Positions 16,625 to 25,547 are shown, numbered from the stretch's first letter. The stretch: DNA of 64,000 bases from Paenibacillus sp. (GCF_031177825.1 NZ_JAPSKE010000004.1:124001-188000), one strand, 5' to 3'. Translations and numbers: made by a program. The notes: generated by a model from the sequence alone, not told the origin.

Positions 16625-17701
16625 ATGAAGTCGTTCATTTATATGATCATTTTCTTAGTGCTCTTCCAAATTGGGTTGCCCCTTATTTACCCTTCGGCGC
16701 ACGTCATCGGCTACCGGGTCGATTATCAGACGGTGAGGGACAATCTCTATATGTACGACGCTGTACTGGAACAAATCCGCAAGGAAGTCCGTGCTCACCC
16801 CGAGAAGGAGGTCGTCATCCTCCTGGGGGATTCCGTAGCGTACAGCGGTCCTGTGTCCTCCGACGAGTCCATCGGATACTACTTAAAGAGCATGACCGAG
16901 AACGAAGAGGAACCGCCTCTCATCTATAACTTAGCTCTTCCTTCGTTTCAGGCGGGAGATATTTATACCATGCTCCTGAAATTGGAGGAATACGGGATTC
17001 CGCGCGAGCATGTCGCTATCAATGTCAGATATGCGGGTTTTACGAGGCGGGACCCCGGGGCGGCGATCGTTTTCTGGCTGAAGGATGAACTGCGCCGCCT
17101 TGACCCAAGAGCGTTCGAGAGGTCCCTCCCGCAGCTGGTCGCGACGGGGTATCGTCCGCCGGAGACGGCGCTGGAGAAGATTCAGGATTTTTTCGTAAAT
17201 CGAGTGTATCCGAGAATTGCAATGTACCGATACAAGGAGTTCGTCAAGCAGGATATCCTTCGTTTCGTCCCCGGGAATCCGGAGAAGAGCGATACGCTTG
17301 GAGACCCGAGGCCATGGTACGAAAAACCGAAGCTGCCCGAACTTCTAAAGCAGAGGCAATATACCGATGCCATGCGGGACGAGCCGTTCGATATGACGGA
17401 ATCCAGCCTGCAGATCTATTTCTTAGAAAAAATTATAGATTTGCAGCGAGGAAAGCAAACGTTGTTTTTCTTGACTGGCGTGAATACGGAGCTCATGGAA
17501 CGATACGTGACGAAGCCGGGTTATCAGGCCAACCTGAAGTCGATCGACGCGTATTTTGCCGGTAAGCCGGTTCAGTATGTCAATCTTCACGGCCGAATTC
17601 CTAACGACTTATTTACGGATCATACGCACTTCACCAGCGAAGGCTACCGACAAATCGCCGATGCAGTGTGGAAACTTATGAGTAAAGGCGGGAATCGTTG
17701 A
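16625..17701 (+). CDS. SGNH-hydrolase-like (AlgX/DltD type) polysaccharide O-acetylation partner
   Basis: A 358-residue protein with one N-terminal membrane anchor (residues 3-20) and the rest outside. The SGNH catalytic pieces are visible: LLGDSVAYSG (GDS at 68-70) and, near the end, DHTHFTSEGY with the Asp-x-x-His pair (332, 335). Such proteins transfer or remove acyl groups on cell-surface polymers, working with a membrane MBOAT acyl donor. The next gene is exactly that, overlapping by four bases (ATGA). The target polymer is not encoded nearby, so it may be a wall polymer or capsule made elsewhere. AGGAG precedes the ATG. Confidence 0.82.
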   Translation: MKSFIYMIIFLVLFQIGLPLIYPSAHVIGYRVDYQTVRDNLYMYDAVLEQIRKEVRAHPEKEVVILLGDSVAYSGPVSSDESIGYYLKSMTENEEEPPLIYNLALPSFQAGDIYTMLLKLEEYGIPREHVAINVRYAGFTRRDPGAAIVFWLKDELRRLDPRAFERSLPQLVATGYRPPETALEKIQDFFVNRVYPRIAMYRYKEFVKQDILRFVPGNPEKSDTLGDPRPWYEKPKLPELLKQRQYTDAMRDEPFDMTESSLQIYFLEKIIDLQRGKQTLFFLTGVNTELMERYVTKPGYQANLKSIDAYFAGKPVQYVNLHGRIPNDLFTDHTHFTSEGYRQIADAVWKLMSKGGNR

Positions 17702-19128
17702 ACATGTTTTTCCATACGCCTGAATTTTTAGTATTGCTCTTGTTGAACATGGTAGTCTTTTATATGTTTCCTCGTTCCAGGCTATACGTACTCGCTTTGG
17801 GGAATGCGGTGTTTTATGGAGCGACGGGGGTCGGTTACCTCGCGCTATTCATCGCGGTCGCCGCGATTACCTTCGTTTGCACCCTTGGAATTCGCGGGAG
17901 ACATGGGATCTTGCTGCTTACGGCTACCATAGTCCTTAACGTGGCGAATTTGGTATGCTTTAAGTACGCTATGTTCATGTTGACGAACGTCGAACGTCTT
18001 GCCGGGATCGAGCTGGTGGAGATGGAGACCTTTTTTTCGAAAATGATTTTGCCGGTGGGTATCTCGTTCTACACTTTCCAGTTGATCGCTTATGCGGTGG
18101 ATGTATACAAGGGGAAGTTGGAAGCTACTAGAAGTCCGATCCAATTCTGGGTATTTATTTCTTTCTTTGGTCAGTTGGTGGCGGGGCCGATTATGCGCGG
18201 CAAGGACTTTCTTCCCCAGATCGAACGACTAACAAACATTCGGTTCAGCGGGTCAAACATGCGAATCGGAGCGGCGTATTTTTGTCTGGGACTGGTGAAA
18301 AAGATCGTCTTTGCGGATGATATCGCAGAGGAAGTTAACGTTCTGTTCGAACGAAGCGAACAATTGAACGGGATGGAAGGTTGGGCGGCCGCTTATTTGT
18401 TCGCGTTTCAGATTTATTTTGATTTCTCTGCGTACAGCGAGATGGCCGTCGGGATCGGCTATTTCTTCGGGATGAAGTTGGACATCAATTTCCGCACCCC
18501 TTATATAAGCGGGAGCGGGACGGAATTTTGGCGCAGGTGGCACATCACGCTTTCCAGCTTTATTAAGGATTATATTTACATTCCTTTAGGCGGTTCCCGC
18601 CAAGGGCGGTTCCGCCAGTATACGAATTTGTTTATTGCAATGACGGTATCAGGATTATGGCATGGCGCGGCTTGGACCTTCCTTGCCTGGGGAATGTTTC
18701 ACGGCTTATTACTGGTCGCTCATAAAATATACTCGGGCGCATTGGGCGCGAATCGCTTGGATGCGTTACGGGAACATATGCTGTATCGGGCATTGACGAT
18801 TATCGCGTTTTTCCACATCACATGTATCGGGTGGGTATTCTTCCGGGCCGACGGGATCGGCAATGCGTTGGGCATGGTCGGACGGATGCTTCAGATTCAC
18901 CCGTCGCAGTGGAATGGCAGCGTTGCCTTGCTCTTTACCGTGGCTGCAGGTTTATATATACTTCATATCGCTGAATATTTGTTTCGTAAGCACGCAGGCA
19001 GGATCGGCTCGTTGTGGCACGGCCTAGTGCCGTCGCCGCTTCGCGGTCTTGCCTACGCCGGACTCATTTGGCTCATAATTCTCTTCTTGCGTGGAGAAGA
19101 AAGCAGTTTTATATACTTTCAATTTTAA
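17698..19128 (+). CDS. MBOAT family O-acyltransferase (AlgI/DltB type)
   Basis: A 476-residue polytopic membrane protein (about 10-12 segments) of the membrane-bound O-acyltransferase family. Signatures: FWRRWHITLSSFIKDYIYIP, PLGGSRQG, and SGLWHGAAWTFLAWG, which contains the conserved catalytic His near residue 322. It would pass an acetyl group from the cytoplasm to an extracellular acceptor through the SGNH-like partner encoded just upstream in the same operon. It most resembles AlgI-type proteins. No dltA/dltC genes are present, so D-alanylation is less likely than acetylation. No terminator is evident directly after it. Confidence 0.93.
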   Translation: MNMFFHTPEFLVLLLLNMVVFYMFPRSRLYVLALGNAVFYGATGVGYLALFIAVAAITFVCTLGIRGRHGILLLTATIVLNVANLVCFKYAMFMLTNVERLAGIELVEMETFFSKMILPVGISFYTFQLIAYAVDVYKGKLEATRSPIQFWVFISFFGQLVAGPIMRGKDFLPQIERLTNIRFSGSNMRIGAAYFCLGLVKKIVFADDIAEEVNVLFERSEQLNGMEGWAAAYLFAFQIYFDFSAYSEMAVGIGYFFGMKLDINFRTPYISGSGTEFWRRWHITLSSFIKDYIYIPLGGSRQGRFRQYTNLFIAMTVSGLWHGAAWTFLAWGMFHGLLLVAHKIYSGALGANRLDALREHMLYRALTIIAFFHITCIGWVFFRADGIGNALGMVGRMLQIHPSQWNGSVALLFTVAAGLYILHIAEYLFRKHAGRIGSLWHGLVPSPLRGLAYAGLIWLIILFLRGEESSFIYFQF

Positions 19129-19534
19129 ACGAATACTCCTCCTCCAACCCGCAACGCAAAACAAATCCGGTCCTCCGGCGGCAGCGCGTTCCGCTATGGG
19201 CGGGGACCGGAGCTTTCCGGGGGTTCTTGAACGCGTCATCGGACCGCGACGTCCCATTTCGGATTGAACGAACGCCGCTCCTAAATCCGCTTGAGCATGG
19301 CCGGCATGAAACCGCCGACCGGAATGCCTCGAACTGCCGCTGGTACACCTTCGTCGGCAAGCCGCACTTTGCCGTCTCGGGAAATCCGATCCCGTCCGAA
19401 TCCAATCCGAGTTGCTGAACCATATGGTACGTGTCCATCGCAGCCATTCCTCGTAGTGTTCACACATTTACGAGGCCGCCGTTCGGTCCGAAGGCAGCCT
19501 CGCCTTATCGTAGATAAAACATCGAACTCAGTTC
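19129..19534. other. Decayed intergenic region after the MBOAT gene
   Basis: No intact gene. It holds a frameshifted minus-strand fragment (19281-19447, listed separately) and otherwise no recognisable element. Confidence 0.5.
19281..19447 (-). pseudogene. Small unknown ORF broken by a frameshift
   Basis: Reading from an ATG at 19447 gives MAAMDTYHMVQQLGLDSDGI; near 19390 the frame that looks coding changes, giving RDGKVRLADEGVPAAVRGIP and a GGFMPAMLKRI end with stop at 19281. Together they would form a protein of about 55 residues. I do not recognise it, and a single-base error in the sequence could restore it. GAGGA lies just before the ATG. Confidence 0.35.
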
Positions 19535-19756
19535 TTAAGACTGATCCTCATCCAAACGAACAGCTGCGTCAAAAACGTTTTCTTTCGGGACATTGGTCAA
19601 CTCCAACTTCCGCCCCGCCGTCTCCTTGATATTATCGTACCAAGCCTCGAAAGAATCATCCAACAGGTTCTCCCGATTCGGATCCTCGTTACTGTCCGAA
19701 TCCACCTCGAGTTCCCTTTTGTTTACCCCGTACACATCGTCATCGGAACGAAACAC
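19535..19756 (-). CDS. Small acidic protein of unknown function
   Basis: A 73-residue, strongly acidic protein (many Asp and Glu, such as VDSDSNEDPNREN and EDQS). I do not recognise a named family. The case for a real gene is the near-perfect ribosome site AAAGGAGGT five bases before a GTG start (19756) and typical codon use. No membrane segment, Cys, or signal. It could be a small regulator or spore-coat-type accessory; no function is claimed. Confidence 0.65.
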   Translation of the reverse strand: MFRSDDDVYGVNKRELEVDSDSNEDPNRENLLDDSFEAWYDNIKETAGRKLELTNVPKENVFDAAVRLDEDQS

Positions 19757-19872
19757 GATTAACCTCCTTTATCCAATGGGTAAGGATAGTATTACCAAAA
19801 AACTGCGTTGAAGATCGATTCCTGGATTTTCTTTTTTTTGGACATACACCTTGACCCTTACGTTACGTCATC

Positions 19873-20148
19873 GTGTATAGCAGCGGGCTAGGAGAGGAAG
19901 CGGCAAAAGCTTCCCGCGAAAGCTTATCCGGAGCGGTCTCGGCAGCGGGAAGCCTACCTGGTTCGCTGGCCGATTCTCTCCTGCAAGCGGCAAGAGTGGC
20001 TTTCGCCAATGGTGTGCATACGGTTGCGGTTATGATATCCGCGGTTTTTGTGGGAATTGCTCTTTTTACCTTGATCGCGTTTAGACGTATGCCGTTAATC
20101 GGTCAAAGTGAAACGGGGAGCGCAGATCTGCAAATTCAAGATAGTTAA
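19873..20148 (+). pseudogene. C-terminal remnant of a DHA2-type MFS transporter
   Basis: Ninety-one codons resemble only the last part of DHA2 exporters: the amphipathic loop SLSGAVSAAGSLPGSLADSL, the AARVAFANGVHTVAVMISAV segment leading into the final membrane helix, then a short RRMPLIGQ tail. An intact protein would have 470-520 residues and the first 13 segments are missing. No ribosome site at the apparent GTG. It is unrelated in position to either intact MFS gene in the window. Confidence 0.7.
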
Positions 20149-20167
20149 ATGTTTACTAAACGTATTG

Positions 20168-20195
20168 AAAAATCCCTTGATACCCGAGGGATTTC
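20168..20195. terminator. Hairpin between converging remnants
   Basis: Arms AAATCCCT and AGGGATTT with a nine-base loop, flanked by A-runs on the left (T on minus). It is probably a terminator for the CBO0543 gene or for the lost MFS gene. Confidence 0.6.
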
Positions 20196-20350
20196 TCGCT
20201 TTGGAAGCATAAGTTTGCCTCCACATCTCAACATCAGAGGAGCGTTTGCCCTCCATTCTTTACAGTCTACATATGAAATCCTCGATGTAGAAGAATGAAG
20301 CATGCGCCCTACCGTCTCGCCGTCCGCCGCGGACGTCGCGTCGTTGCAGA

Positions 20351-20860
20351 TCACTCCCAAACAGGCACCTGAAAATGGTTGAGCAAATACGAAATAATGA
20401 GCGCGGACAGGATGTAAGCGATCAACGGGGTTTCGTGGTGGATCTTTAACATACAGAAGGTCACGAGGTTGAACCAGGTGGACCAAGCCATATCCCACCC
20501 ATGGTTATGGCTGATCGAGCCCGTCTCGAGCCCGATCACCTCCAAGACGTCGAAGATAACTACATATTTGAGGATTCGGAGAATCCGCCTGAACTTCGTC
20601 TCGGGGTAATGGGACAAGTAGAGCAATACAATGAGCGGATACATAAGGACGCAATAAATAAAATCGGTGAGTTCCGCGCTCAGAATGTCAGTAGTCGGAT
20701 AACGCCATAAATAAAATGTTAGATCGTTGGCCAGAAGGGCATAGGTTAACCCGGATACAGACATGAAAAGCATGGTTGCATGGTAACTTTTCCAGTTTTT
20801 GAAGTCAGCCCATTTCCAAGCGGCGAATAAAATCCATACATAGATCGCGATATGAAGCAA
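20351..20860 (-). CDS. CBO0543 family membrane protein
   Basis: A 169-residue integral membrane protein with four to five hydrophobic segments, beginning LHIAIYVWILFAAWKWADFK and containing ANDLTFYLWRY, TDFIYCVLMYPLIVLLYLSH and EVIGLETGSISHNHGWDMAW. The pattern fits the CBO0543 family of spore-forming Firmicutes, whose role is not established and is sometimes linked to sporulation. It is a single gene. 155 bases of non-coding sequence separate it from the hairpin at 20168. Confidence 0.75.
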   Translation of the reverse strand: MLHIAIYVWILFAAWKWADFKNWKSYHATMLFMSVSGLTYALLANDLTFYLWRYPTTDILSAELTDFIYCVLMYPLIVLLYLSHYPETKFRRILRILKYVVIFDVLEVIGLETGSISHNHGWDMAWSTWFNLVTFCMLKIHHETPLIAYILSALIISYLLNHFQVPVWE

Positions 20861-21160
20861 AGAAACCTCACCCCAGTGTATTCCAGTTCGGGTATTTTCA
20901 CCTCTTCCTTACATTTTTACTCGGTGAATTAGGATCGTTTCCTTCGCAAGATCGATACATTCCCTGACAGCCTGACATTACCACCGAATTCCGTTATGTT
21001 GTATGCCCGCGACAAGTAATTGTCTGACACGACAAAAAAGACCCGCGTACGAAGCGGGCCGGCATCAATAGGTTACGTTCTTGACATCCGTCATTTGTTT
21101 TTCACATGCCCCACCAGACGAACGCCCATACGCGCGGATTCGTCTTCCCCAGCTATAGAA
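20861..21160. other. Intergenic region with one terminator
   Basis: Contains the promoter side of the CBO0543 gene and the terminator at 21034-21060 of the DUF5050 gene. Nothing else is recognised. Confidence 0.6.
21034..21060 (-). terminator. Terminator downstream of the DUF5050 gene
   Basis: Arms GACCCGC and GCGGGCC (one G-U on the minus transcript) around seven bases, followed by TTTTTTG on the minus strand, about 100 bases past the stop at 21161. Confidence 0.82.
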
Positions 21161-22921
21161 TCACTGTCCCGAGTAAACCCCATCTTTATAAACCAACGTA
21201 TAAACCATGCCCGCGTCGGTAAGCACCGCCTGATCCACGTTATCCTTTACCAGTGACGTATGCCTTCCGTCCGCTTCGATTGTAAACAATCCGGGTTCGT
21301 ACCCTTGAGACGTGAAGTAAACGCCGGCTTCCCCCGTCCAGTAGGAGGCGATAGGCCCCGCGCTCAGCTCCGTACGCTTTCCGGTGGCCGGATCGTACCT
21401 TTGCAGTCCACCCGCCACGAAATACACCGATCCGTTATGGAACCGGACGTCGGATGCCGCTTCCTCCGATACGACGGTCAAGTTGCTCCCGTCCGCGTCG
21501 ACGCGATGCAACGCGCTCGTCGCTTCGTCGATATAGTAGATGCGGTCGTCGAACATCCAAAACTGCTTCGCGGGCGCGGTCAGCTTCGCTTGCGTTCCGG
21601 CCGCGGCATCGATTCGGTACACGGCGCTGACGTCCTTCGGGTCGCTCTCCTTGTATCCTAACGAATACACAAATCCATCCTTCGCGTACAAAGATCCGTT
21701 CCCTCCGTAGCTAACGCCGTCCCCGCGGATGCTCCGGTAAATCCCGTAAGTATAACCGGACTCCCCGACGATCGTCTCCTCCCCCGTCGTCGCATCGATC
21801 CGGCTCAAATTGTTCTGCATGTTACCCATGAAGCTCGAGTCCGTATAATATAGTTCGTTCCCGTCCTTGGCCAGTTGAATTAGGCTCTTGGCGGACAGCA
21901 CTTTTCTAATCACGCCGTTCTCGACCTTATACAGGATCTCGGACCCCATCGTCAAATCGCCGGTATGCAGGTTCACGTACAGCTCGCCGTCGATGAACAT
22001 CACGTCGTCAAGCCACCCCCAGCCTTCCCCAGGATCCCATGGTGCCAGCGAAGCGACCCTCCGGTGCTCCTGTTTCGCGAAGTCGTAGGCATGAAGTTCC
22101 GCTCTGCCGTCTACTTTCGTGTAGAAATAATAATCATCTCCGATGATTTTACCGGTACTAAAACTCGGCACGCCCGGCACTTGTACCTTGCTCTCTTTCT
22201 GCCCCTCGACTTTCCGGTAGAGCAGTTCCGTTCCACCTTTATCGTCATATACGGACTTTACATAATAGACCGCGTTCCCGGATTTCGCCAACGGACGGAG
22301 CGCCTTCTCGGTGTAAGCCACCCGCTCGCGGGAATCGGACAGCTGTCTCCGGATCGCGTCTTTGACGGCCAACGTGCGCGGATGCGCCAGATCGGCCGAC
22401 CGGTCGCCAAGCAGTATCAACCCGTCCAGCCAGTCGATCTTCGTGCCGAGCGCCGTCGCCGCGCTTCGGAGCGGCAGCATGATGCGCCCGTTAATTTTCT
22501 GCGGCGGCACGTCGAGCGCGACAGGTTGCTTATTAACCAACATCGTCTTGCTGTTTACTGTTAACAAAATCGTCTTGCTCTGAGCGGCGTTGAAAATGAG
22601 AACTTCGTTCGGACGCTGGGCGTCCCAGTTCACTTGCCACGACCCACGCTCAGGACTCCAAGGCGCGACGGCGCTCGCCAAATCCCCCATGAGCCGGATC
22701 GGTACCAGGACGCGGTTATCGCGCTGAACCATTTCATACTCCCCGTAGATGTCGGTCTTCTGCCCCCGAACGAACGCTTTCCCTTGATAATCGTACGGTA
22801 CGATCACAAGCTCGTCGAATATGTCGTCCAAAGGACGCTTCGTCGCTTCGTCGGCGTACGCCGACGAACCGCCGACGAGTACGCAAAGCGCCACTATCGG
22901 CAACAGCCATCTTTTCCCCAT
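21161..22921 (-). CDS. Secreted DUF5050 beta-propeller protein with copper-amine-oxidase-like domain
   Basis: A 586-residue exported protein. The chosen ATG (22921) has GGGGAGGG upstream and begins a classic signal peptide (GKRWLLPIVALCVLVGG, cleavage after SSAYA). Residues about 30-185 contain two copper-amine-oxidase-like halves (NRVLVPIRLMGDLASAV, GRIMLPLRSAATALGT). From about residue 210 the protein is a DUF5050-type six-bladed beta-propeller with repeated read-out strands (NAVYYVKSVYD, DGELYVNLHTG, DGFVYSLGY, NGSVYFVAGG, EAGVYFTSQG). Such proteins probably bind wall or extracellular ligands; no enzymatic residue is apparent. The longer frame to 22999 adds a non-signal leader and is rejected. 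Confidence 0.88.
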   Translation of the reverse strand: MGKRWLLPIVALCVLVGGSSAYADEATKRPLDDIFDELVIVPYDYQGKAFVRGQKTDIYGEYEMVQRDNRVLVPIRLMGDLASAVAPWSPERGSWQVNWDAQRPNEVLIFNAAQSKTILLTVNSKTMLVNKQPVALDVPPQKINGRIMLPLRSAATALGTKIDWLDGLILLGDRSADLAHPRTLAVKDAIRRQLSDSRERVAYTEKALRPLAKSGNAVYYVKSVYDDKGGTELLYRKVEGQKESKVQVPGVPSFSTGKIIGDDYYFYTKVDGRAELHAYDFAKQEHRRVASLAPWDPGEGWGWLDDVMFIDGELYVNLHTGDLTMGSEILYKVENGVIRKVLSAKSLIQLAKDGNELYYTDSSFMGNMQNNLSRIDATTGEETIVGESGYTYGIYRSIRGDGVSYGGNGSLYAKDGFVYSLGYKESDPKDVSAVYRIDAAAGTQAKLTAPAKQFWMFDDRIYYIDEATSALHRVDADGSNLTVVSEEAASDVRFHNGSVYFVAGGLQRYDPATGKRTELSAGPIASYWTGEAGVYFTSQGYEPGLFTIEADGRHTSLVKDNVDQAVLTDAGMVYTLVYKDGVYSGQ

Positions 22922-23082
22922 AGGAAAATTACCCTCCCCATTCGCATACAACCAGGTCATCTCGAAAATGAGACGCTTCGCCGATGCGAAAAGTTTCATC
23001 CCTCCCCTGATTTACGGGACAGGCGCCATCCGCTGTCCTTACCGAGGAGCGCCGTATTTGCCTTATTCGCTATCGGGAACGT

Positions 23083-23117
23083 AAGACGGACCGCCCAAAG
23101 GAGGTCCGTCTTATTTT
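23083..23117. terminator. Terminator-like hairpin after the DUF5519 gene
   Basis: Ten-base arms AAGACGGACC and GGTCCGTCTT with a ten-base loop. The T-run (ATTTTCC) is on the plus side, while the gene that ends nearby (23141) is on the minus strand, where only TTACG follows. A weak or two-way terminator. Confidence 0.55.
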
Positions 23118-23140
23118 CCAACGTATCCGAGTCGCGTCGC

Positions 23141-23461
23141 CTACGGCTCCGAAGTGATCAGCAGGTTATACTTGAAACGAAGCAGTTCGAGCGCGCTGCG
23201 GACGTCCGTCTCCGTGCGCAAATGAACCGAAACCCAGTTCGATTCCGGCAGCACGTGGTGCGCTACCGCTTTGCCGAGCTCGATCGCTTCATCGCGCGCA
23301 GCCTTCGGCAGCATCAGATCGACGAGGGATACGCCGTGAATATGTCCGATTTCCTTCCCGTTCGCGACGAATTCCGTCCCGCCGAACCGATGCGGCCGTA
23401 GCGACACGCCCGGCCAGGAACGAACCGTTTCGATCAGCGCCGTTCCGTCCGTTTTCGCCAT
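23141..23461 (-). CDS. DUF5519 (luciferase-like) family protein
   Basis: A 106-residue protein with the DUF5519 or 'luciferase family' pattern: TVRSWPGVSLRPHRFGGTEF, GKEIGHIHGVSLVDL, LPESNWVSVHLRTETDV and ALELLRFKYNLL. In known databases the family is unrelated to light production in bacteria and has no established function. It begins seven bases after the stop of the MFS transporter gene, so it is the third gene of the TetR-MFS-DUF5519 unit and may share induction. Confidence 0.78.
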   Translation of the reverse strand: MAKTDGTALIETVRSWPGVSLRPHRFGGTEFVANGKEIGHIHGVSLVDLMLPKAARDEAIELGKAVAHHVLPESNWVSVHLRTETDVRSALELLRFKYNLLITSEP

Positions 23462-23468
23462 TGTGCCT

Positions 23469-24857
23469 TCACCTCCCTTCGGCGGACAACCGCTCCTCGT
23501 TCAACCGAGTCGGACGGAACCGCATCCGGTAATATGCCAGCAATCCCGCATGAAGGATCAAGAAGACCAAAAACACATTGGCGAACATCCCGGCGTTCGC
23601 GCCGGAGGCGAGCGGATTCCAGCCGGGCGCATCCATCTCGAGCAGCAAGCCGTAGACGCTCGCGGCCATGCCGCCGACGATAAAATTCGTCATCGTGAAC
23701 AACCCCATGCCGACGCCGGCCTGTTCTTTCGACAACGTCTTGGACAGCGAGTTGGAGACGGCGACTTGGATGAACGTCTGGCCGACGTTGCCGAAGATCA
23801 GGAACAACGGAATCGTCCAAACGGGCGCTGCGCCGGAAAACGCGGCAAGCAGCGCGAAACACAGGATTAGCAGCCCGGATGCAAGCGCATATAAGCTGGC
23901 GTCCCCTCTCCGGTCCGCCAGCTTCCCGCCCGTGCGGCTCAGCAGGGACGAAGCGACGGCGGCCGGCACGAGCGCAAAGCCGATCCATTCGGAGTCGAGT
24001 CCGTAGACGTCGGCGAGAAGCACCGGGGGCAATAACGCCATGCCGCTCGCGACGCAGGAAATCAGGGCCGCCAACGCCAAACCGCTCGAGTAGCTCCGGT
24101 TCCGGAACAACGCCGGCTGCACGAACGGTTCGGACGCGGTCGCAAGCCGCCAAACGAGCAGGGACAGCGTCAGGGCTGCCGCCGCGAACAACCACCCCGA
24201 CAAATACGTCGCGCCGAGCAGCGCGAGCCCGACCGTCGCGGCAATCAACGCGGCCCCGGGCCAATCGAGCTTCCCGGGATTCGAAGCGGGTTCGTCGTTC
24301 ACGTATTTTCGGAAAAACGGTACCAACGCCACAACGAGAACGGGCGGCACGAACAGCCACCGCCAATCCAGGGCGGCGAGCAGCAGCGCGGCCGCGACGG
24401 GGCCGAGCGCGGTGCCGAGCGCCAAGCCGGCGGCGGTCATGCTCATCGCCCCGCCCCGCCGCTCCGGCGGAAAGTAACGGATCGGAATGAGCATCGCCGC
24501 CGCCGGAACGACCGCCGCGCCGGCAGCCTGCAGGAGTCGGCCGGCTAACGCTTCCCAGAACGCCGTCGACGCGAAGCCGATCAGCGAGCCGGCGGCAAAC
24601 GCGATCAGCCCGAACGTCAGCAAATTTTTCAGGCGGTATCGGTTCGCCAGCTTACCGTAAACGACGCTTCCGATCGCATAAACGAGAAGATAGCCGGAGG
24701 AAAGCCAGCTCGCTTGGGCCAAGTCGATCTGAAATTCCGCTCTCAGTTCCGGCAGCACGATGTTAAACGTGAACACGCTCATCGCGCTGAAGACGGCGGT
24801 GAACAGCATAACGCGCATGATGCGCCGACCGGCCAGTTCTTTGGATGAAATCTGCAT
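23469..24857 (-). CDS. MFS transporter, DHA2-like drug exporter
   Basis: A 462-residue polytopic membrane protein (12-14 segments). Signatures: the first helix with FNIVLPELRAEFQID, loop 2-3 motif GKLANRYRLKNLL, and the ALGTALGPVAAALL helix. It would export a drug or metabolite using the proton gradient. The start at 24857 is favoured: a longer TTG-initiated frame (24890) would lie inside the TetR operator. It is 64 bases downstream of the tetR stop and followed within seven bases by DUF5519. The regulator's operator lies directly ahead, so the inducer of the TetR protein is probably also a pump substrate. Confidence 0.92.
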   Translation of the reverse strand: MQISSKELAGRRIMRVMLFTAVFSAMSVFTFNIVLPELRAEFQIDLAQASWLSSGYLLVYAIGSVVYGKLANRYRLKNLLTFGLIAFAAGSLIGFASTAFWEALAGRLLQAAGAAVVPAAAMLIPIRYFPPERRGGAMSMTAAGLALGTALGPVAAALLLAALDWRWLFVPPVLVVALVPFFRKYVNDEPASNPGKLDWPGAALIAATVGLALLGATYLSGWLFAAAALTLSLLVWRLATASEPFVQPALFRNRSYSSGLALAALISCVASGMALLPPVLLADVYGLDSEWIGFALVPAAVASSLLSRTGGKLADRRGDASLYALASGLLILCFALLAAFSGAAPVWTIPLFLIFGNVGQTFIQVAVSNSLSKTLSKEQAGVGMGLFTMTNFIVGGMAASVYGLLLEMDAPGWNPLASGANAGMFANVFLVFLILHAGLLAYYRMRFRPTRLNEERLSAEGR

Positions 24858-24886
24858 GGGGACAACATCCTTCCATTTCAATGTTT

Positions 24887-24903
24887 GCAAGTACTTACTT
24901 ACA
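24887..24903. promoter_or_regulatory. Predicted TetR operator in front of the MFS gene
   Basis: AAGTACTTACTTACA is shared exactly with the site upstream of tetR at 25532. The core is the near-palindrome GCAAGTACTTAC. Confidence 0.78.
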
Positions 24904-24920
24904 CACTGCGCAAGAAAAAA

Positions 24921-25505
24921 CTAGGGAACCAGCGCCCTAGCGAAAAGATCGACGCTCCGCTCGATGAACGTGTCGAGCGTAACGTTCGAATTCGACGACT
25001 CCACCAAGTTGCTGCTGAACGCCCCTAAATTCATCCACATGAACGACATGGCCGTAATTTCCGGATCGATCGGGGCGATGTTCCCTTGTTCAAGGTGCGC
25101 CGAGAAATAGTTCGTCAGCAGCTTCTTCAATTGGACCGGATGCTGCGAAGCGTGCTTGCGCACTTCCCCGGGCAGCCGGCTGCCGCCCTTATGCGCGATA
25201 TCGATCAGCTTCCGGTTCCGGTTCATAATCGCATGGTACGTCCTTCCGATCAACAGCAAATCCGTCCGCACGTCCCACGTCAGCCGCTCGCTGAACAGCT
25301 TCGTCATTTCTCCCGCGTAATGGTAGCGTTCGAACGCGGCGACGAGCAGCGCCTGTTTGCTGCCGAAATGCCGAAACAGCGTCACTTCGCTGACTCCAGC
25401 CGCCGCGGCGATCTCCTTCGTCGTCGTCCCGTCGTACCCTTGTTCCGCGATCAGGTCGATCGCCGCCAATATCAACTTGTCGCCGGTGCTCTCCGCTTGT
25501 TTCAT
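24921..25505 (-). CDS. TetR family repressor
   Basis: A 194-residue regulator. The N-terminal helix-turn-helix is typical: ILAAIDLIAEQGYDGTTTKE, then IAAAAGVSEVTLFRHFGSKQ and an ALLVAAF helix. The remainder is an all-helical ligand domain. It is the first gene of the tetR-MFS-DUF5519 unit and has matching operators upstream of itself and of the pump gene, so it probably represses both and is released by a pump substrate. Confidence 0.93.
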   Translation of the reverse strand: MKQAESTGDKLILAAIDLIAEQGYDGTTTKEIAAAAGVSEVTLFRHFGSKQALLVAAFERYHYAGEMTKLFSERLTWDVRTDLLLIGRTYHAIMNRNRKLIDIAHKGGSRLPGEVRKHASQHPVQLKKLLTNYFSAHLEQGNIAPIDPEITAMSFMWMNLGAFSSNLVESSNSNVTLDTFIERSVDLFARALVP

Positions 25506-25529
25506 GAATCGTTCCTGCCCATCGATTTT

Positions 25530-25547
25530 GTAAGTACTTACTTACAT
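25530..25547. promoter_or_regulatory. Predicted TetR operator upstream of tetR
   Basis: GTAAGTACTTAC is a perfect 12-base palindrome, extended by TTACAT. The same 15-base string occurs upstream of the MFS gene. It lies 25 bases ahead of the tetR ATG, as expected for autoregulation. Confidence 0.82.

Noticed and set aside
19129..20350. Insertion sequence or phage fragment
   Set aside because: No transposase, integrase or terminal inverted repeats were found; the pieces read as broken cellular genes.
22922..22999. 26-codon extension of the DUF5050 protein
   Set aside because: It would place a charged leader before a textbook signal peptide; the internal ATG has GGGGAGGG.
23434..24366. 310-codon minus-strand frame overlapping the MFS gene
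   Set aside because: Out-of-frame shadow with very high Arg content.
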